Notes: generated by a model not told the origin, from the letters alone. A DNA stretch of 9,280 nucleotides from Lachnospiraceae bacterium (GCA_017391545.1 JAFOYD010000179.1:1-9280), one strand, 5' to 3'. Positions 1-9,149 are shown, numbered from the stretch's first letter. Translations and numbers: made by a program.

Positions 1-6
1 GCATTT

Positions 7-198
7 TTAATTTCGAAGTTCTTTTATCAATTCTTTGATTCGAAGGCGGTTCTTGGCTTTGTGGATGCCACTGTATCCGATTTTTTCGAATGACCGGTGC
101 TGTACATGGGAAGCCAGAATTATATCTGACTGAATCCTTTTGGTAAGCAGATAGCTGGAGAGCAGCCACTTCAGATTATCCGGAATGTGGTCTGACAC
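7..198 (-). other. Doubtful small ORF, 63 aa, unrecognised
   Basis: This reading frame would encode a basic, 63-residue peptide with a Lys/Arg/Leu-rich helical C-terminus ending in IKELIKELRN. I do not recognise a family. Its only start is GTG at 196-198, and the bases just upstream on the minus strand (CTGCTCCT) are not a Shine-Dalgarno site. The frame stays open upstream to about 328 without an ATG, so this could be the tail of a decayed gene or simply chance. The complementary plus-strand frame is also open from 1 to 93 with aligned codons, which makes a shadow reading possible. I record it only because nothing better explains the stretch. Confidence 0.15.
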
Positions 199-222
199 AG
201 GAGCAGATTGACTTGTTCGTAT

Positions 223-235
223 TGCAAATTTTGCA
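223..235. repeat. Short palindrome TGCAAA-T-TTTGCA
   Basis: Two six-base arms are perfectly complementary around a single central T. The symmetry and the position about 60-75 bases upstream of the predicted -35 region would suit a dimeric regulator site. No specific regulator can be inferred, and a palindrome this short and AT-rich can arise by chance. Confidence 0.3.
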
Positions 236-247
236 TGGATTAATGCA

Positions 248-264
248 AGGCATCTTCGATGCCT
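248..264. repeat. Perfect 7-bp hairpin, AGGCATC-TTC-GATGCCT
   Basis: The arms 248-254 and 258-264 are perfectly complementary around a three-base loop. No T-run follows on the plus strand (CGTAACTATG), so it is not a standard intrinsic terminator in that direction. It lies upstream of the predicted promoter, so it would not be in the lipoprotein mRNA. It may be a DNA operator or the remnant of a terminator for something to the left. Confidence 0.35.
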
Positions 265-295
265 CGTAACTATGAGGGTAATGAATAGATATGTA

Positions 296-324
296 TTTAT
301 TATTGATGATGAATCAGTTATAAT
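296..324 (+). promoter_or_regulatory. Predicted sigma-A promoter for the lipoprotein-kinase operon
   Basis: The -10 hexamer at 319-324 is a perfect TATAAT. A weak -35 candidate, TTTATT at 296-301, sits 17 bases upstream, which is the ideal spacing, but it matches the consensus TTGACA at only three of six positions. Transcription would begin near 331, giving a leader of about 90 bases. A poor -35 together with a perfect -10 often goes with activator control, but that is inference. Confidence 0.4.
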
Positions 325-410
325 ATATTATTGATAAGAGGTTACATAAAGTCAATTAAATGCAAAAGAGGGAAAGGATTCCGTTAAAACGGTGAAAAGC
401 AGGAATAAAA

Positions 411-415
411 AGGAG
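411..415 (+). promoter_or_regulatory. Ribosome binding site that sets the lipoprotein start
   Basis: AGGAG ends six bases before ATG at 422 and three bases before ATG at 419. It lies downstream of the GTG at 392, so it cannot serve that start. This favours 422 (or possibly 419) as the true start and removes the extra ten residues of the longest reading. Confidence 0.7.
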
Positions 416-421
416 AAAATG

Positions 422-2356
422 ATGAAGAGACGTAGTAAAAAGCAGTTGAGACGTGTTGTTACCGCAATGCTGACGGCCTCTATGGTAACAGCTTTCCTAA
501 GTGGATGCGGTTCAAGTGATGAAAACAAGGAAGCGGATGAAAAGATTCAGATTAAGGTCCAGTATTTGTGTGGCAGAATGAATCTGGACCTGGAATCGGT
601 GCTTGAAGACAAGTTCCCGAATGTTGATATTGTGACAGATGAAATTGTTGGCGATCCGGACTATATCATTTCAAAGGAAATGGAACATAATATTGAGCCT
701 GACATATATCTTTATGAGGGCCTGTATCAGATGGATGATAAAGTTGTCGCAGATAAATTTTATGATCTGTCCCAGGAGGAATTTACCAACAACTTCTATC
801 TTTCGGCAGTGTCGGAATGTGTCAATGAGGATGGGGGATTGTATTATCTTCCGGGACCGGTATATGTTTATGGCATCGTGTACGATAAAACAGCGTTTCA
901 AGAGCTTGGCCTTGAAGTTCCCCACAGCTACACAGAGTTTGTGAATCTTCTTAATGAAGTTAAGGCGATGAATCTGAAAGGAACAGAGCCTGATGAAAAC
1001 GACCCCGACGCGAAAGTAACGGTTGATGTTGAGCCGTTTGTACCTACGGTTAAGTGGGCAGATATGTGGACGTTTATATTTGATTCATACATCTATGACG
1101 ATTACCTTAAGGGTGTTGACAATGCGTTGTGGCTGGACAACTATCAGCAGGGAAAAGAGAGCATGATCGGCCATATGGAAGGCGCTGCGGAGAAATTGAT
1201 CAGGCTGTTTGATGACGGGATATTATTACCGGACTTCTGGGAATTGAGAGCGCCTGTGCGTACAGCGAAGCTATACCGGTATCACACATCCCTTATGACC
1301 ATTGAATGTCAGTCGGCACAAGGTTATAATGAGCGGGAAAACGAAGAGACTCCGGATAATCTTCATGAAATCGGCATGATGCCCTTTTATACAAGTGATG
1401 AGGAAGATTCCGACTATCTCATTTCCATGCCAAGATGTTATTTCGGCATGACCAAAAAGGCCGCGCAGGATGAGGCTAAGAAAGAAGCGATTCTTGAGAT
1501 TTTAAATTTCCTCAGCACCCAGGAAGGGCAGAATCTTATGATCGAAGGCGGCGGGGGAGAGATTAACCTTTTGAAACAAAGCAATCTCACGGATGAGCCG
1601 TTCTATGATGAAGTAAGAGATACCTTCAGCCAGGGAAGAGTCATATCTCGTTTTAATTATGCTGGCAGGTCCGGCGCGGTGGAAGGCTACATGCACTCCA
1701 CAACGCTTGACCTTGTAGATGGAAAAATAACCGTTGAGGATTGGTTAAAAGAGGCTGACCATGTAAGGGACGAAGCATTGGAAAGCAAGCCGGTGGAGGA
1801 GGAGTCCTACGGTACTGTCAAAGAAATGCTTAGCGTGGAGGAAACAGCCGTTGTTGTCGGAGAGGCATATCTTCATGCAACCGGTGCGGATATCGGGATT
1901 GTACCATGCAGAGCCAGCTTTGGTATGAAAAACAGGTTGTTTGAAGGTCCCATTACCGACAAGGCAATTGATTGTCTGACTACCACGAGAATGAGTGCGG
2001 GTATCGTTGCCGAGGATCCGAACCATGTCAATATTGTTACCGTAAAGATTACGGGACAACAACTCATGGATTTTCTCGAAGAAAACGAGGATACATTTGT
2101 CGGTCTGGCAGGTCTTGATGTCGAGTATGATCCTTCGAAGCCGGAAGGTGAAAGATACCTTTCCATCAAGTTTGGCGGTAAGGAAATAGCGCCGGATGAT
2201 GAATTCATCGCGGCTTCTGTAAAGGGCGCTGTGAAGAGCCTTCCGGTCGTGAAGTCATACGATGAACTTGCTTTCCGTGATATGTTCATCAGCTACCTTG
2301 ACAGCATTGGAGGAGAGCTTTCCGGAGCACCAAAAAGTCTGAAAATCGTAAAATAG
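422..2356 (+). CDS. Solute-binding lipoprotein fused to a 5'-nucleotidase C-terminal-like domain
   Basis: This 644-residue protein is predicted to be exported and lipid-anchored on the outer face of the membrane. A basic start (MKRRSKKQLRR) and hydrophobic stretch end in the lipobox LSGC, with Cys29 as the modified residue. Residues about 40-445 resemble family 1 extracellular solute-binding proteins; visible marks are PDIYLYEG, GGLYYLPGPVYVYGIVYDK followed by FQELGLEVPHSYTEF, and an EAILEILNFLSTQEGQ segment near 355-370. Residues about 475-640 match the C-terminal domain of 5'-nucleotidases: ADIGIVP, GPITDKAIDCL, VNIVTVKITGQQLMDFLEE, and DPSKPEGERYLSIKFGGKEI. The metallophosphatase domain is absent. 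The nucleotide-binding GG-x-R and GGDG[FY] motifs of true enzymes are not seen, so catalysis is unlikely. The start at 422 fits the AGGAG site. A kinase gene follows after 27 bases and no permease is nearby, suggesting a ligand receptor rather than an importer subunit. The domain calls are firm to moderate; the ligand is unknown. Confidence 0.85.
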   Translation: MKRRSKKQLRRVVTAMLTASMVTAFLSGCGSSDENKEADEKIQIKVQYLCGRMNLDLESVLEDKFPNVDIVTDEIVGDPDYIISKEMEHNIEPDIYLYEGLYQMDDKVVADKFYDLSQEEFTNNFYLSAVSECVNEDGGLYYLPGPVYVYGIVYDKTAFQELGLEVPHSYTEFVNLLNEVKAMNLKGTEPDENDPDAKVTVDVEPFVPTVKWADMWTFIFDSYIYDDYLKGVDNALWLDNYQQGKESMIGHMEGAAEKLIRLFDDGILLPDFWELRAPVRTAKLYRYHTSLMTIECQSAQGYNERENEETPDNLHEIGMMPFYTSDEEDSDYLISMPRCYFGMTKKAAQDEAKKEAILEILNFLSTQEGQNLMIEGGGGEINLLKQSNLTDEPFYDEVRDTFSQGRVISRFNYAGRSGAVEGYMHSTTLDLVDGKITVEDWLKEADHVRDEALESKPVEEESYGTVKEMLSVEETAVVVGEAYLHATGADIGIVPCRASFGMKNRLFEGPITDKAIDCLTTTRMSAGIVAEDPNHVNIVTVKITGQQLMDFLEENEDTFVGLAGLDVEYDPSKPEGERYLSIKFGGKEIAPDDEFIAASVKGAVKSLPVVKSYDELAFRDMFISYLDSIGGELSGAPKSLKIVK

Positions 2357-2383
2357 AAAAGTATTTCAGAGGAAAAACTTATA

Positions 2384-4687
2384 ATGAGAAAGTATCAGTT
2401 TAAAATATCACCTATCGTTGTGGTGGTTCTTCTAATGTCTTTGCTGTTGACATATTTTCTTATGTCAGACACCATGAATTCCATAAACGATGTTAGTGAA
2501 CAGGAGGCTCTTGCGCTTCTGACAGAAAATGCAATGCAGATGGACAACATTATAGAAAATCAGCTGACTAACAACTGGAAACAGATCGATACCATATGTG
2601 TGGCACTGGAGAATATGGAGGACCATTCAGCAGACATGGTTGCTTCCTTTTTGCACGATGCGTCAACCGACGCATATGATATGTTGCTGCTTTCTGATGA
2701 AGGCAGTTATCTGAACAGATCCGGTGAGTGGGGACTGAAACAGATTTTCAAGGATGTTCTGCCTTTAATGCAGGGGGAAGAAAGAATTCTTCTTCTTCGA
2801 CAGGATAAGGATAAGGATATTCTGATGTTTGGAACGAAGATAAAGCCTTTGTATGTGGAAACAGAGAAGATGGAATATCTCTTCGTGTACTACAAACTGG
2901 ATTCCTATCTGGGCCTTCTGAAGATGGAATCCTTTGGGGGAAACGGGCAAATCAGAATCATCGACAGCAAAGGTACGACCCTGCTCCATTCTGATAACCT
3001 TCCGGATTCTGAAAACAGGTATCTGTTCTTCGCTACATTCAAGGATGCGCAGTTTCTTCACCATGAAGTTGTAAAGGACAGTGATTCCTTTAGAGAATAC
3101 GTGCTTTCGGGAAAAAGTGATGCAATTCATGTTGTGCTGGATTCAGGAGAAAATGAAATCATCAGTTTTTCAAAGATTCCCGGTATGGATTGGCATATCG
3201 TAATTTCCATAGACCAGTCCCTGGTTATGGGAACAAGACTTTTAAGTGTGGAGAAGATAGGCAGAACGTCACTGCTGTCAGTTATGTTTATCGTATTGTT
3301 TTCTTTGATTGCAATCCTCTTTGTTGTATATCATTCTCAGAAGAAGACAAATGCGCAGAACAGGGAACTTGAAAAGCTCAATGGGCAGCTTCGTGAAAAT
3401 AACGCATCATTGGAAGAGGCAAGGCATTTGGCTGAACAATCATTCCATGTGGCTGAGGAGGCGAATAAAGCAAAGAGCACATTCCTTTCCAACATGTCCC
3501 ATGACATCCGAACACCCATGAATGCGGTGATCGGGTTCGCAACTCTGGGAATGAAAAGTGCGGATAATGAAGAAAAAGTTAGGGATTATTTTGCAAAGAT
3601 TCTGTCATCGAGTAACCATCTTCTCAGCCTTATAAATGATATCCTGGATATGAGCAGGATAGAAAGCGGCAAGATTACCCTGGAAGAAACAGAAGTGAAT
3701 CTTTCGGATGTTCTGCATGATCTGAAGACGATTGTGGGCGGACAGATTCATGCAAAGCAACTGGAGCTTTTCATGGATGTAATGGATGTGACAGATGAGG
3801 AGGTGTTCTGTGATAAGACTCGCTTGAATCAGGTACTCATAAATCTGATATCCAATGCGATTAAGTTTACCCCTGCTGGAGGAACCGTATCCATTCGGAT
3901 GTCTCAGCTTCCTCACACCATAGATGGGAAAGGTCTGTACGAAATTCGTGTGAAAGATACTGGTATTGGTATGAGCCAGAAGTTTGCCCGGAAAATTTTT
4001 GATCCTTTCGAACGTGAACACACCTCCACCGTCAGCAAAATCCAGGGTACGGGGCTTGGCATGGCAATCTCAAAAAATATAGTGGATATGATGGGCGGCA
4101 CCATTGAGGTTCATACGGAACAAGGCAAAGGAACAGAATTTATTATTCGCTTGGAAATGCGCCTGCAGTCTGCACACCGACAAGTGGAGAAAATCAAGGA
4201 ACTGCAAGATACTCTGCTGACAGCTATGGGACAGCAGAAGGCTAAGAGGGAACAGGTTCTACCAGCTGTAGAGGATACAGTCGGTTTCAAGGGAAAACAC
4301 CTATTGCTTGCTGAAGATAATGAACTGAACCGGGAGATTGCACTTGAGATACTCAATGAGTATGGTTTCGTGATAGACACTGCAGAAAACGGTCAGGAGG
4401 CATTGGACAAAATTGCATCTTCAAGTCCTGGTGAATATGACCTGGTGCTGATGGACATACAGATGCCTGTCATGGATGGACATGAAGCGACAAGATGCAT
4501 ACGGGCTCTGAATGATCCGGTATTATCATCCATTCCGATCATCGCCATGACAGCAAATGCTTTTGACGAGGACAAAAAAGCCGCATTGGACAGTGGTATG
4601 AACGGATTTATTTCCAAGCCGGTTGTCGTCGAAGATGTTGTCGAGGCGCTGCAGGAAGTATTTAACAACAATATAAAAATATTATAA
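2384..4687 (+). CDS. Membrane hybrid sensor histidine kinase with C-terminal receiver
   Basis: This 767-residue protein should sense an external signal and autophosphorylate. Transmembrane helices lie at about 8-26 and 294-316. Between them is an extracytoplasmic region of about 265 residues, probably a double-Cache type sensor, ending in SKIPGMDWHIVISID. No clear HAMP domain follows; a charged, probably coiled-coil linker runs from about 320 to 365. The H-box is FLSNMSHDIRTPMN with His373. The ATPase core has the N-box near Asn487/Asn491, DTGIGM (525-530), FDPF (539-542) and GTGLGM (555-560). The receiver spans about 638-765: acidic Glu644/Asp645, phospho-acceptor Asp691 in LVLMDIQMPVMDG, Thr723 and Lys745. 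There is no HPt or DNA-binding domain, so output needs a separate HPt protein and regulator, or the receiver modulates the kinase itself. An AGAGGA site ten bases upstream supports the start. It follows the lipoprotein gene by 27 bases, probably in one transcript. All key catalytic residues are present. Confidence 0.93.
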   Translation: MRKYQFKISPIVVVVLLMSLLLTYFLMSDTMNSINDVSEQEALALLTENAMQMDNIIENQLTNNWKQIDTICVALENMEDHSADMVASFLHDASTDAYDMLLLSDEGSYLNRSGEWGLKQIFKDVLPLMQGEERILLLRQDKDKDILMFGTKIKPLYVETEKMEYLFVYYKLDSYLGLLKMESFGGNGQIRIIDSKGTTLLHSDNLPDSENRYLFFATFKDAQFLHHEVVKDSDSFREYVLSGKSDAIHVVLDSGENEIISFSKIPGMDWHIVISIDQSLVMGTRLLSVEKIGRTSLLSVMFIVLFSLIAILFVVYHSQKKTNAQNRELEKLNGQLRENNASLEEARHLAEQSFHVAEEANKAKSTFLSNMSHDIRTPMNAVIGFATLGMKSADNEEKVRDYFAKILSSSNHLLSLINDILDMSRIESGKITLEETEVNLSDVLHDLKTIVGGQIHAKQLELFMDVMDVTDEEVFCDKTRLNQVLINLISNAIKFTPAGGTVSIRMSQLPHTIDGKGLYEIRVKDTGIGMSQKFARKIFDPFEREHTSTVSKIQGTGLGMAISKNIVDMMGGTIEVHTEQGKGTEFIIRLEMRLQSAHRQVEKIKELQDTLLTAMGQQKAKREQVLPAVEDTVGFKGKHLLLAEDNELNREIALEILNEYGFVIDTAENGQEALDKIASSSPGEYDLVLMDIQMPVMDGHEATRCIRALNDPVLSSIPIIAMTANAFDEDKKAALDSGMNGFISKPVVVEDVVEALQEVFNNNIKIL

Positions 4688-4702
4688 ATAGCACACAAAA
4701 AT

Positions 4703-4736
4703 CAGACATTTGCTAGACTTTTTCTGCAAATGTCTG
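4703..4736. terminator. Perfect 11-bp inverted repeat, probable terminator after the kinase gene
   Basis: CAGACATTTGC (4703-4713) pairs perfectly with GCAAATGTCTG (4726-4736) around a 12-base loop that contains a T-run. It lies 15 bases beyond the kinase stop codon. Downstream on the plus strand the tract TATAATTATTATT is T-rich but interrupted. On the minus strand the stem would be followed by ATTTTTGTG, a cleaner T-run. It may therefore work in both directions. The stem has only five G-C pairs, so termination could be partial and allow some read-through into the ATP synthase operon. Confidence 0.65.
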
Positions 4737-4840
4737 TATAATTATTATTGGAAATTATTTGGCGTAGCATTTTGCTACCCCGGATAGTAAGATAAAGATT
4801 GGAAGATTTTATATTGCATCAGGCATATGGAGGCATGGAA
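4737..4840 (+). promoter_or_regulatory. Presumed promoter and leader region of the ATP synthase operon
   Basis: A promoter is expected here because the preceding unit appears to end at 4736. No good hexamer pair stands out. TTGGCG at 4759-4764 with GATAGT at 4783-4788 (18-base spacing) is a weak candidate, and TAAGAT (4788-4793) is an alternative -10. A small hairpin, GTAGC-ATTTT-GCTAC, occupies 4764-4778. The exact start cannot be fixed by eye. Confidence 0.3.
4829..4833 (+). promoter_or_regulatory. Ribosome binding site that sets the atpZ start
   Basis: GGAGG ends seven bases before ATG at 4841 but only one base before ATG at 4835, and it lies downstream of the TTG at 4799. Spacing therefore selects 4841 as the start of the AtpZ-like protein. 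Confidence 0.7.
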
Positions 4841-5089
4841 ATGGGAAGAAATAAGAAGTATAAAAGGTCAGTGTATCAGTCGCTGGCGGTGATTACCCAG
4901 TTTGGCATTAATATGCTTGTACCAATCTTTTTATGTTCTTTTGCGGGACTGTTTCTTGACAGGAAACTGGGGACTGCGTTCTGGTTTGTTTTATTATTCT
5001 TTGTGGGAGCCTTAGCGGGGTTCCGAAATATTTTTATTCTGGCAAAGAAAATTTACGAGGGAGACAAGAAGGATGATTACAAGGATTAA
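4841..5089 (+). CDS. atpZ: AtpZ-like small membrane protein of the ATP synthase operon
   Basis: An 82-residue protein with two transmembrane helices (about 15-38 and 44-68) joined by a short loop with Asp40 (FLDRKLG), a charged N-terminus (MGRNKKYKR) and a charged C-terminal tail. The two-helix layout, the loop Asp, and the second helix ending in GALAGFRNIF fit the AtpZ/ATPase_gene1 family. Position at the head of an atp operon, immediately before an atpI-like gene, supports this. Family members accompany F1Fo operons in many Bacillota; work in alkaliphilic Bacillus linked AtpZ and AtpI to divalent cation transport, but the general role is unsettled. The longer reading from TTG at 4799 is rejected because the GGAGG site lies inside it and suits ATG 4841. 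The gene overlaps atpI by 17 bases, suggesting translational coupling. Confidence 0.8.
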   Translation: MGRNKKYKRSVYQSLAVITQFGINMLVPIFLCSFAGLFLDRKLGTAFWFVLLFFVGALAGFRNIFILAKKIYEGDKKDDYKD

Positions 5090-5477
5090 GAAAATTAATA
5101 CAGCTCTTCCCGGGCTTCTTTTTGGAATCATTTTGTTTGGTGCGTTGAGCCAGACAGTAGGATTTTTTCTCGTAGAGGATAAGGCAGACTTTAGCAAAGG
5201 TCTCTGGATCGGAGTGGTCACCGCAGTTTTTATGGCCTTTCACATGGCGATTTCGCTTAATTCGGCCGTCGAAAGAGATGTAAAGGGGGCGCAGGCAGCA
5301 GCAACGAGACAGAACATCATCAGATACCTGGTCGTGGTAATGATTCTTGGAATCCTGATGATGACGAAGATCGGCAATCCACTTGCTGCTTTTGTGGGTG
5401 TCATGGGACTGAAGGTATCAGCTTATGCACAGCCGATGTTCAGCAAATTAACAAGTCGTACAAAAAAAACTGAATAA
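5073..5477 (+). CDS. atpI: ATP synthase protein I (c-ring assembly factor)
   Basis: This 134-residue protein has four predicted transmembrane helices at about 10-33, 43-63, 81-99 and 101-118, with a basic C-terminal tail (TSRTKKTE). The C-terminal GNPLAAFVGVMGLKVSAYAQP segment is typical of AtpI. In Na+-coupled bacterial ATP synthases AtpI has been implicated in assembly of the c-ring; it is not a structural part of the finished enzyme. It starts inside the end of atpZ (17-base overlap), served by GGGAG at 5059-5063, nine bases before the ATG. atpB follows after 25 bases. AtpI is poorly conserved at sequence level, so the call rests on topology, the C-terminal motif and operon position together. 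Confidence 0.8.
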   Translation: MITRIKKINTALPGLLFGIILFGALSQTVGFFLVEDKADFSKGLWIGVVTAVFMAFHMAISLNSAVERDVKGAQAAATRQNIIRYLVVVMILGILMMTKIGNPLAAFVGVMGLKVSAYAQPMFSKLTSRTKKTE

Positions 5478-5502
5478 AGAAATCATTCAAGGAGGTGAGT
5501 TT

Positions 5503-6219
5503 ATGGGAGCAGGAATCTTGTTATCCGGCTCAGATAATATCGACTTTATGGTTCATGGCGTATTTCAATATGAACTGTTTGGTCAGAAGCTATGGATAAC
5601 AACCACGCATGTCTGCCTGTTTATCGTCATGATGATCATTGTGATCTTTTGTCTGTGTGCGAACAGGGCAATCAAACATGCGACGGAAGTCCCCGGAGCT
5701 TTCCAAAACATCGTGGAGCTTGTGGTCGAAATGCTTGATGGTATGGTCAAGGGTGTTATGGGCAAAAATGGCGCAGCCTTTGCAAATTACATCGGCACAC
5801 TGTTTATCTTTATCCTGATCAGCAACATTTCAGGTCTGATGGGACTGAGACCACCTACGGCTGACTATGGTGTGACATTTGCACTTGGTCTGATGACCTT
5901 TACCCTGATTACCTTTAACAAATTCAAGTATCAAAAGGTTTCAGGAGTCATCAAGGGGTTGTGTGACCCATGGCCAATCTGGGCACCGATCAACATTATT
6001 GGTGATATTGCGGTACCCATTTCCCTGTCACTTCGTTTGTTCGCAAACGTTCTGTCAGGAACCGTTATGATGGCATTGATTTATGGTCTGCTTGGCTTTA
6101 TCGCCACAGCGTGGCCGGCAGCACTTCATGTATACTTTGACTTGTTCTCCGGAGCAATTCAGACATACGTATTCTGTATGCTGACGATGACGTATATCAA
6201 CAATGCTATTGAGGGCTAG
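5503..6219 (+). CDS. atpB: F1Fo ATP synthase subunit a
   Basis: This 238-residue integral membrane protein forms the stator ion channel beside the c-ring. Several hydrophobic helices are evident (about 32-53, 95-113, 122-138, 158-200 and 208-232). The essential arginine is Arg178 in VPISLSLRLFANVLSG, equivalent to Arg210 of E. coli; the common Gly after RLF is Ala here. The last helix has SGAIQTYVFCMLTMTYI, where Gln220 corresponds to the conserved Gln252 of E. coli. Length is at the compact end of the family, as usual in Bacillota. The start is secure: AAGGAGGTGA at 5489-5498, a ten-base match to the 16S rRNA tail, precedes ATG by four bases from its end. It lies between atpI and atpE in normal operon order. 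Confidence 0.97.
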   Translation: MGAGILLSGSDNIDFMVHGVFQYELFGQKLWITTTHVCLFIVMMIIVIFCLCANRAIKHATEVPGAFQNIVELVVEMLDGMVKGVMGKNGAAFANYIGTLFIFILISNISGLMGLRPPTADYGVTFALGLMTFTLITFNKFKYQKVSGVIKGLCDPWPIWAPINIIGDIAVPISLSLRLFANVLSGTVMMALIYGLLGFIATAWPAALHVYFDLFSGAIQTYVFCMLTMTYINNAIEG

Positions 6220-6507
<288 letters not shown>

Positions 6508-6544
6508 TTCGTGATATCAAAAAATCGGAAAGGAGGCTAAAGGT

Positions 6545-7074
6545 ATGATACTTGCTACCGAGACAGAAGGATTAAGCCGTTTATTTGACTTGGATCTTCA
6601 GCTTCTGGCAGACACAGTCCTGATGATCATCGCGATGTTCTTCCTCTTCATGTTTGCATCGCATTTCTTATTTAATCCGGTAAGAAAGATGCTTGCCGAC
6701 AGACAGGCGAAGATCAAGAGCGAACTGGAACAGGCTGCAATCGACCAGAAATCAGCGGCTGAGACACGTGTAAAATATGAGGAAAAGCTTAGTCAGGCTG
6801 ACAAAGAGGCAGAAGCGATTTTAGCCGATGCGCGCAAGCGTGGTATGGAGAACGAAGCAAGAATTGTTGCAGAGGCAAGAGAAGAAGCGGCAAAGATTGT
6901 GGAACGGGCAAAGGTAGAGGCAGAGCTTGAGAAGCAGAAGATGGCTGATGAAGTGAAACGTGAAATGATTGCGGTAGCTTCTGTGATGGCTGCGAAGATC
7001 GTTCAGGCGAATATCGATACGAATGCTCAGCATGAACTCATCGAAGAGACTTTGAAGGAAATAGGTGATAAAAC

Positions 7075-7087
<13 letters not shown>
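6545..7087 (+). CDS. atpF: F1Fo ATP synthase subunit b
   Basis: This 180-residue protein forms the peripheral stalk joining Fo to F1. One transmembrane helix spans about 20-43 (LLADTVLMIIAMFFLFMF), followed by the typical FNPVRKMLADRQAKI junction. A long charged, Ala/Glu/Lys-rich coiled coil covers about 50-150 and ends in a segment that should contact subunit delta. The short hydrophilic N-terminus fits the usual periplasm-in topology. AAGGAGG lies eight bases before the ATG. The stop codon is 13 bases inside atpH, so the two stalk genes are probably translationally coupled. Only one b-type gene is present, so a b2 homodimer is expected. Confidence 0.96.

Positions 7088-9149
<2,062 letters not shown>

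Larger units (their letters stand above)
199..421. other. Intergenic region upstream of the lipoprotein-kinase pair
   Basis: This AT-rich stretch holds two compact inverted repeats (223-235 and 248-264), a likely promoter (296-324) and an untranslated leader of roughly 90 bases before the lipoprotein gene. I see no riboswitch core, tRNA or small RNA with recognisable conserved sequence. A short self-complementary segment, CCGTT-AA-AACGG at 381-392, lies in the leader; it is too small to call a functional element. Confidence 0.5.

Noticed and set aside
248..264. Intrinsic terminator on the plus strand
   Set aside because: The stem is perfect but no T-run follows (CGTAACTATG), and no plus-strand gene ends just before it.
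392..421. Start of the lipoprotein at GTG 392, giving 654 residues
   Set aside because: The AGGAG site at 411-415 lies downstream of this GTG and is well placed for ATG 422, which also gives a normal-length lipoprotein signal peptide.
331..421. Riboswitch in the lipoprotein leader
   Set aside because: The leader is short and purine-rich with only a tiny self-complementary segment at 381-392; I see no conserved aptamer core.
1873..2289. 138-residue minus-strand open frame inside the lipoprotein gene
   Set aside because: It is antisense to a well-supported domain, has no ribosome binding site that I can see and no recognisable family features; the same holds for the other minus-strand frames within coding genes.
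422..2356. Lipoprotein as the binding subunit of a local ABC importer
   Set aside because: No permease or ATPase gene is adjacent; the next gene is a histidine kinase and the one after that starts the atp operon. A remote permease cannot be excluded.
4799..4840. TTG start at 4799 for the AtpZ-like gene, giving 96 residues
   Set aside because: No ribosome binding site precedes it, the extra residues do not look like the family, and GGAGG at 4829-4833 suits ATG 4841.
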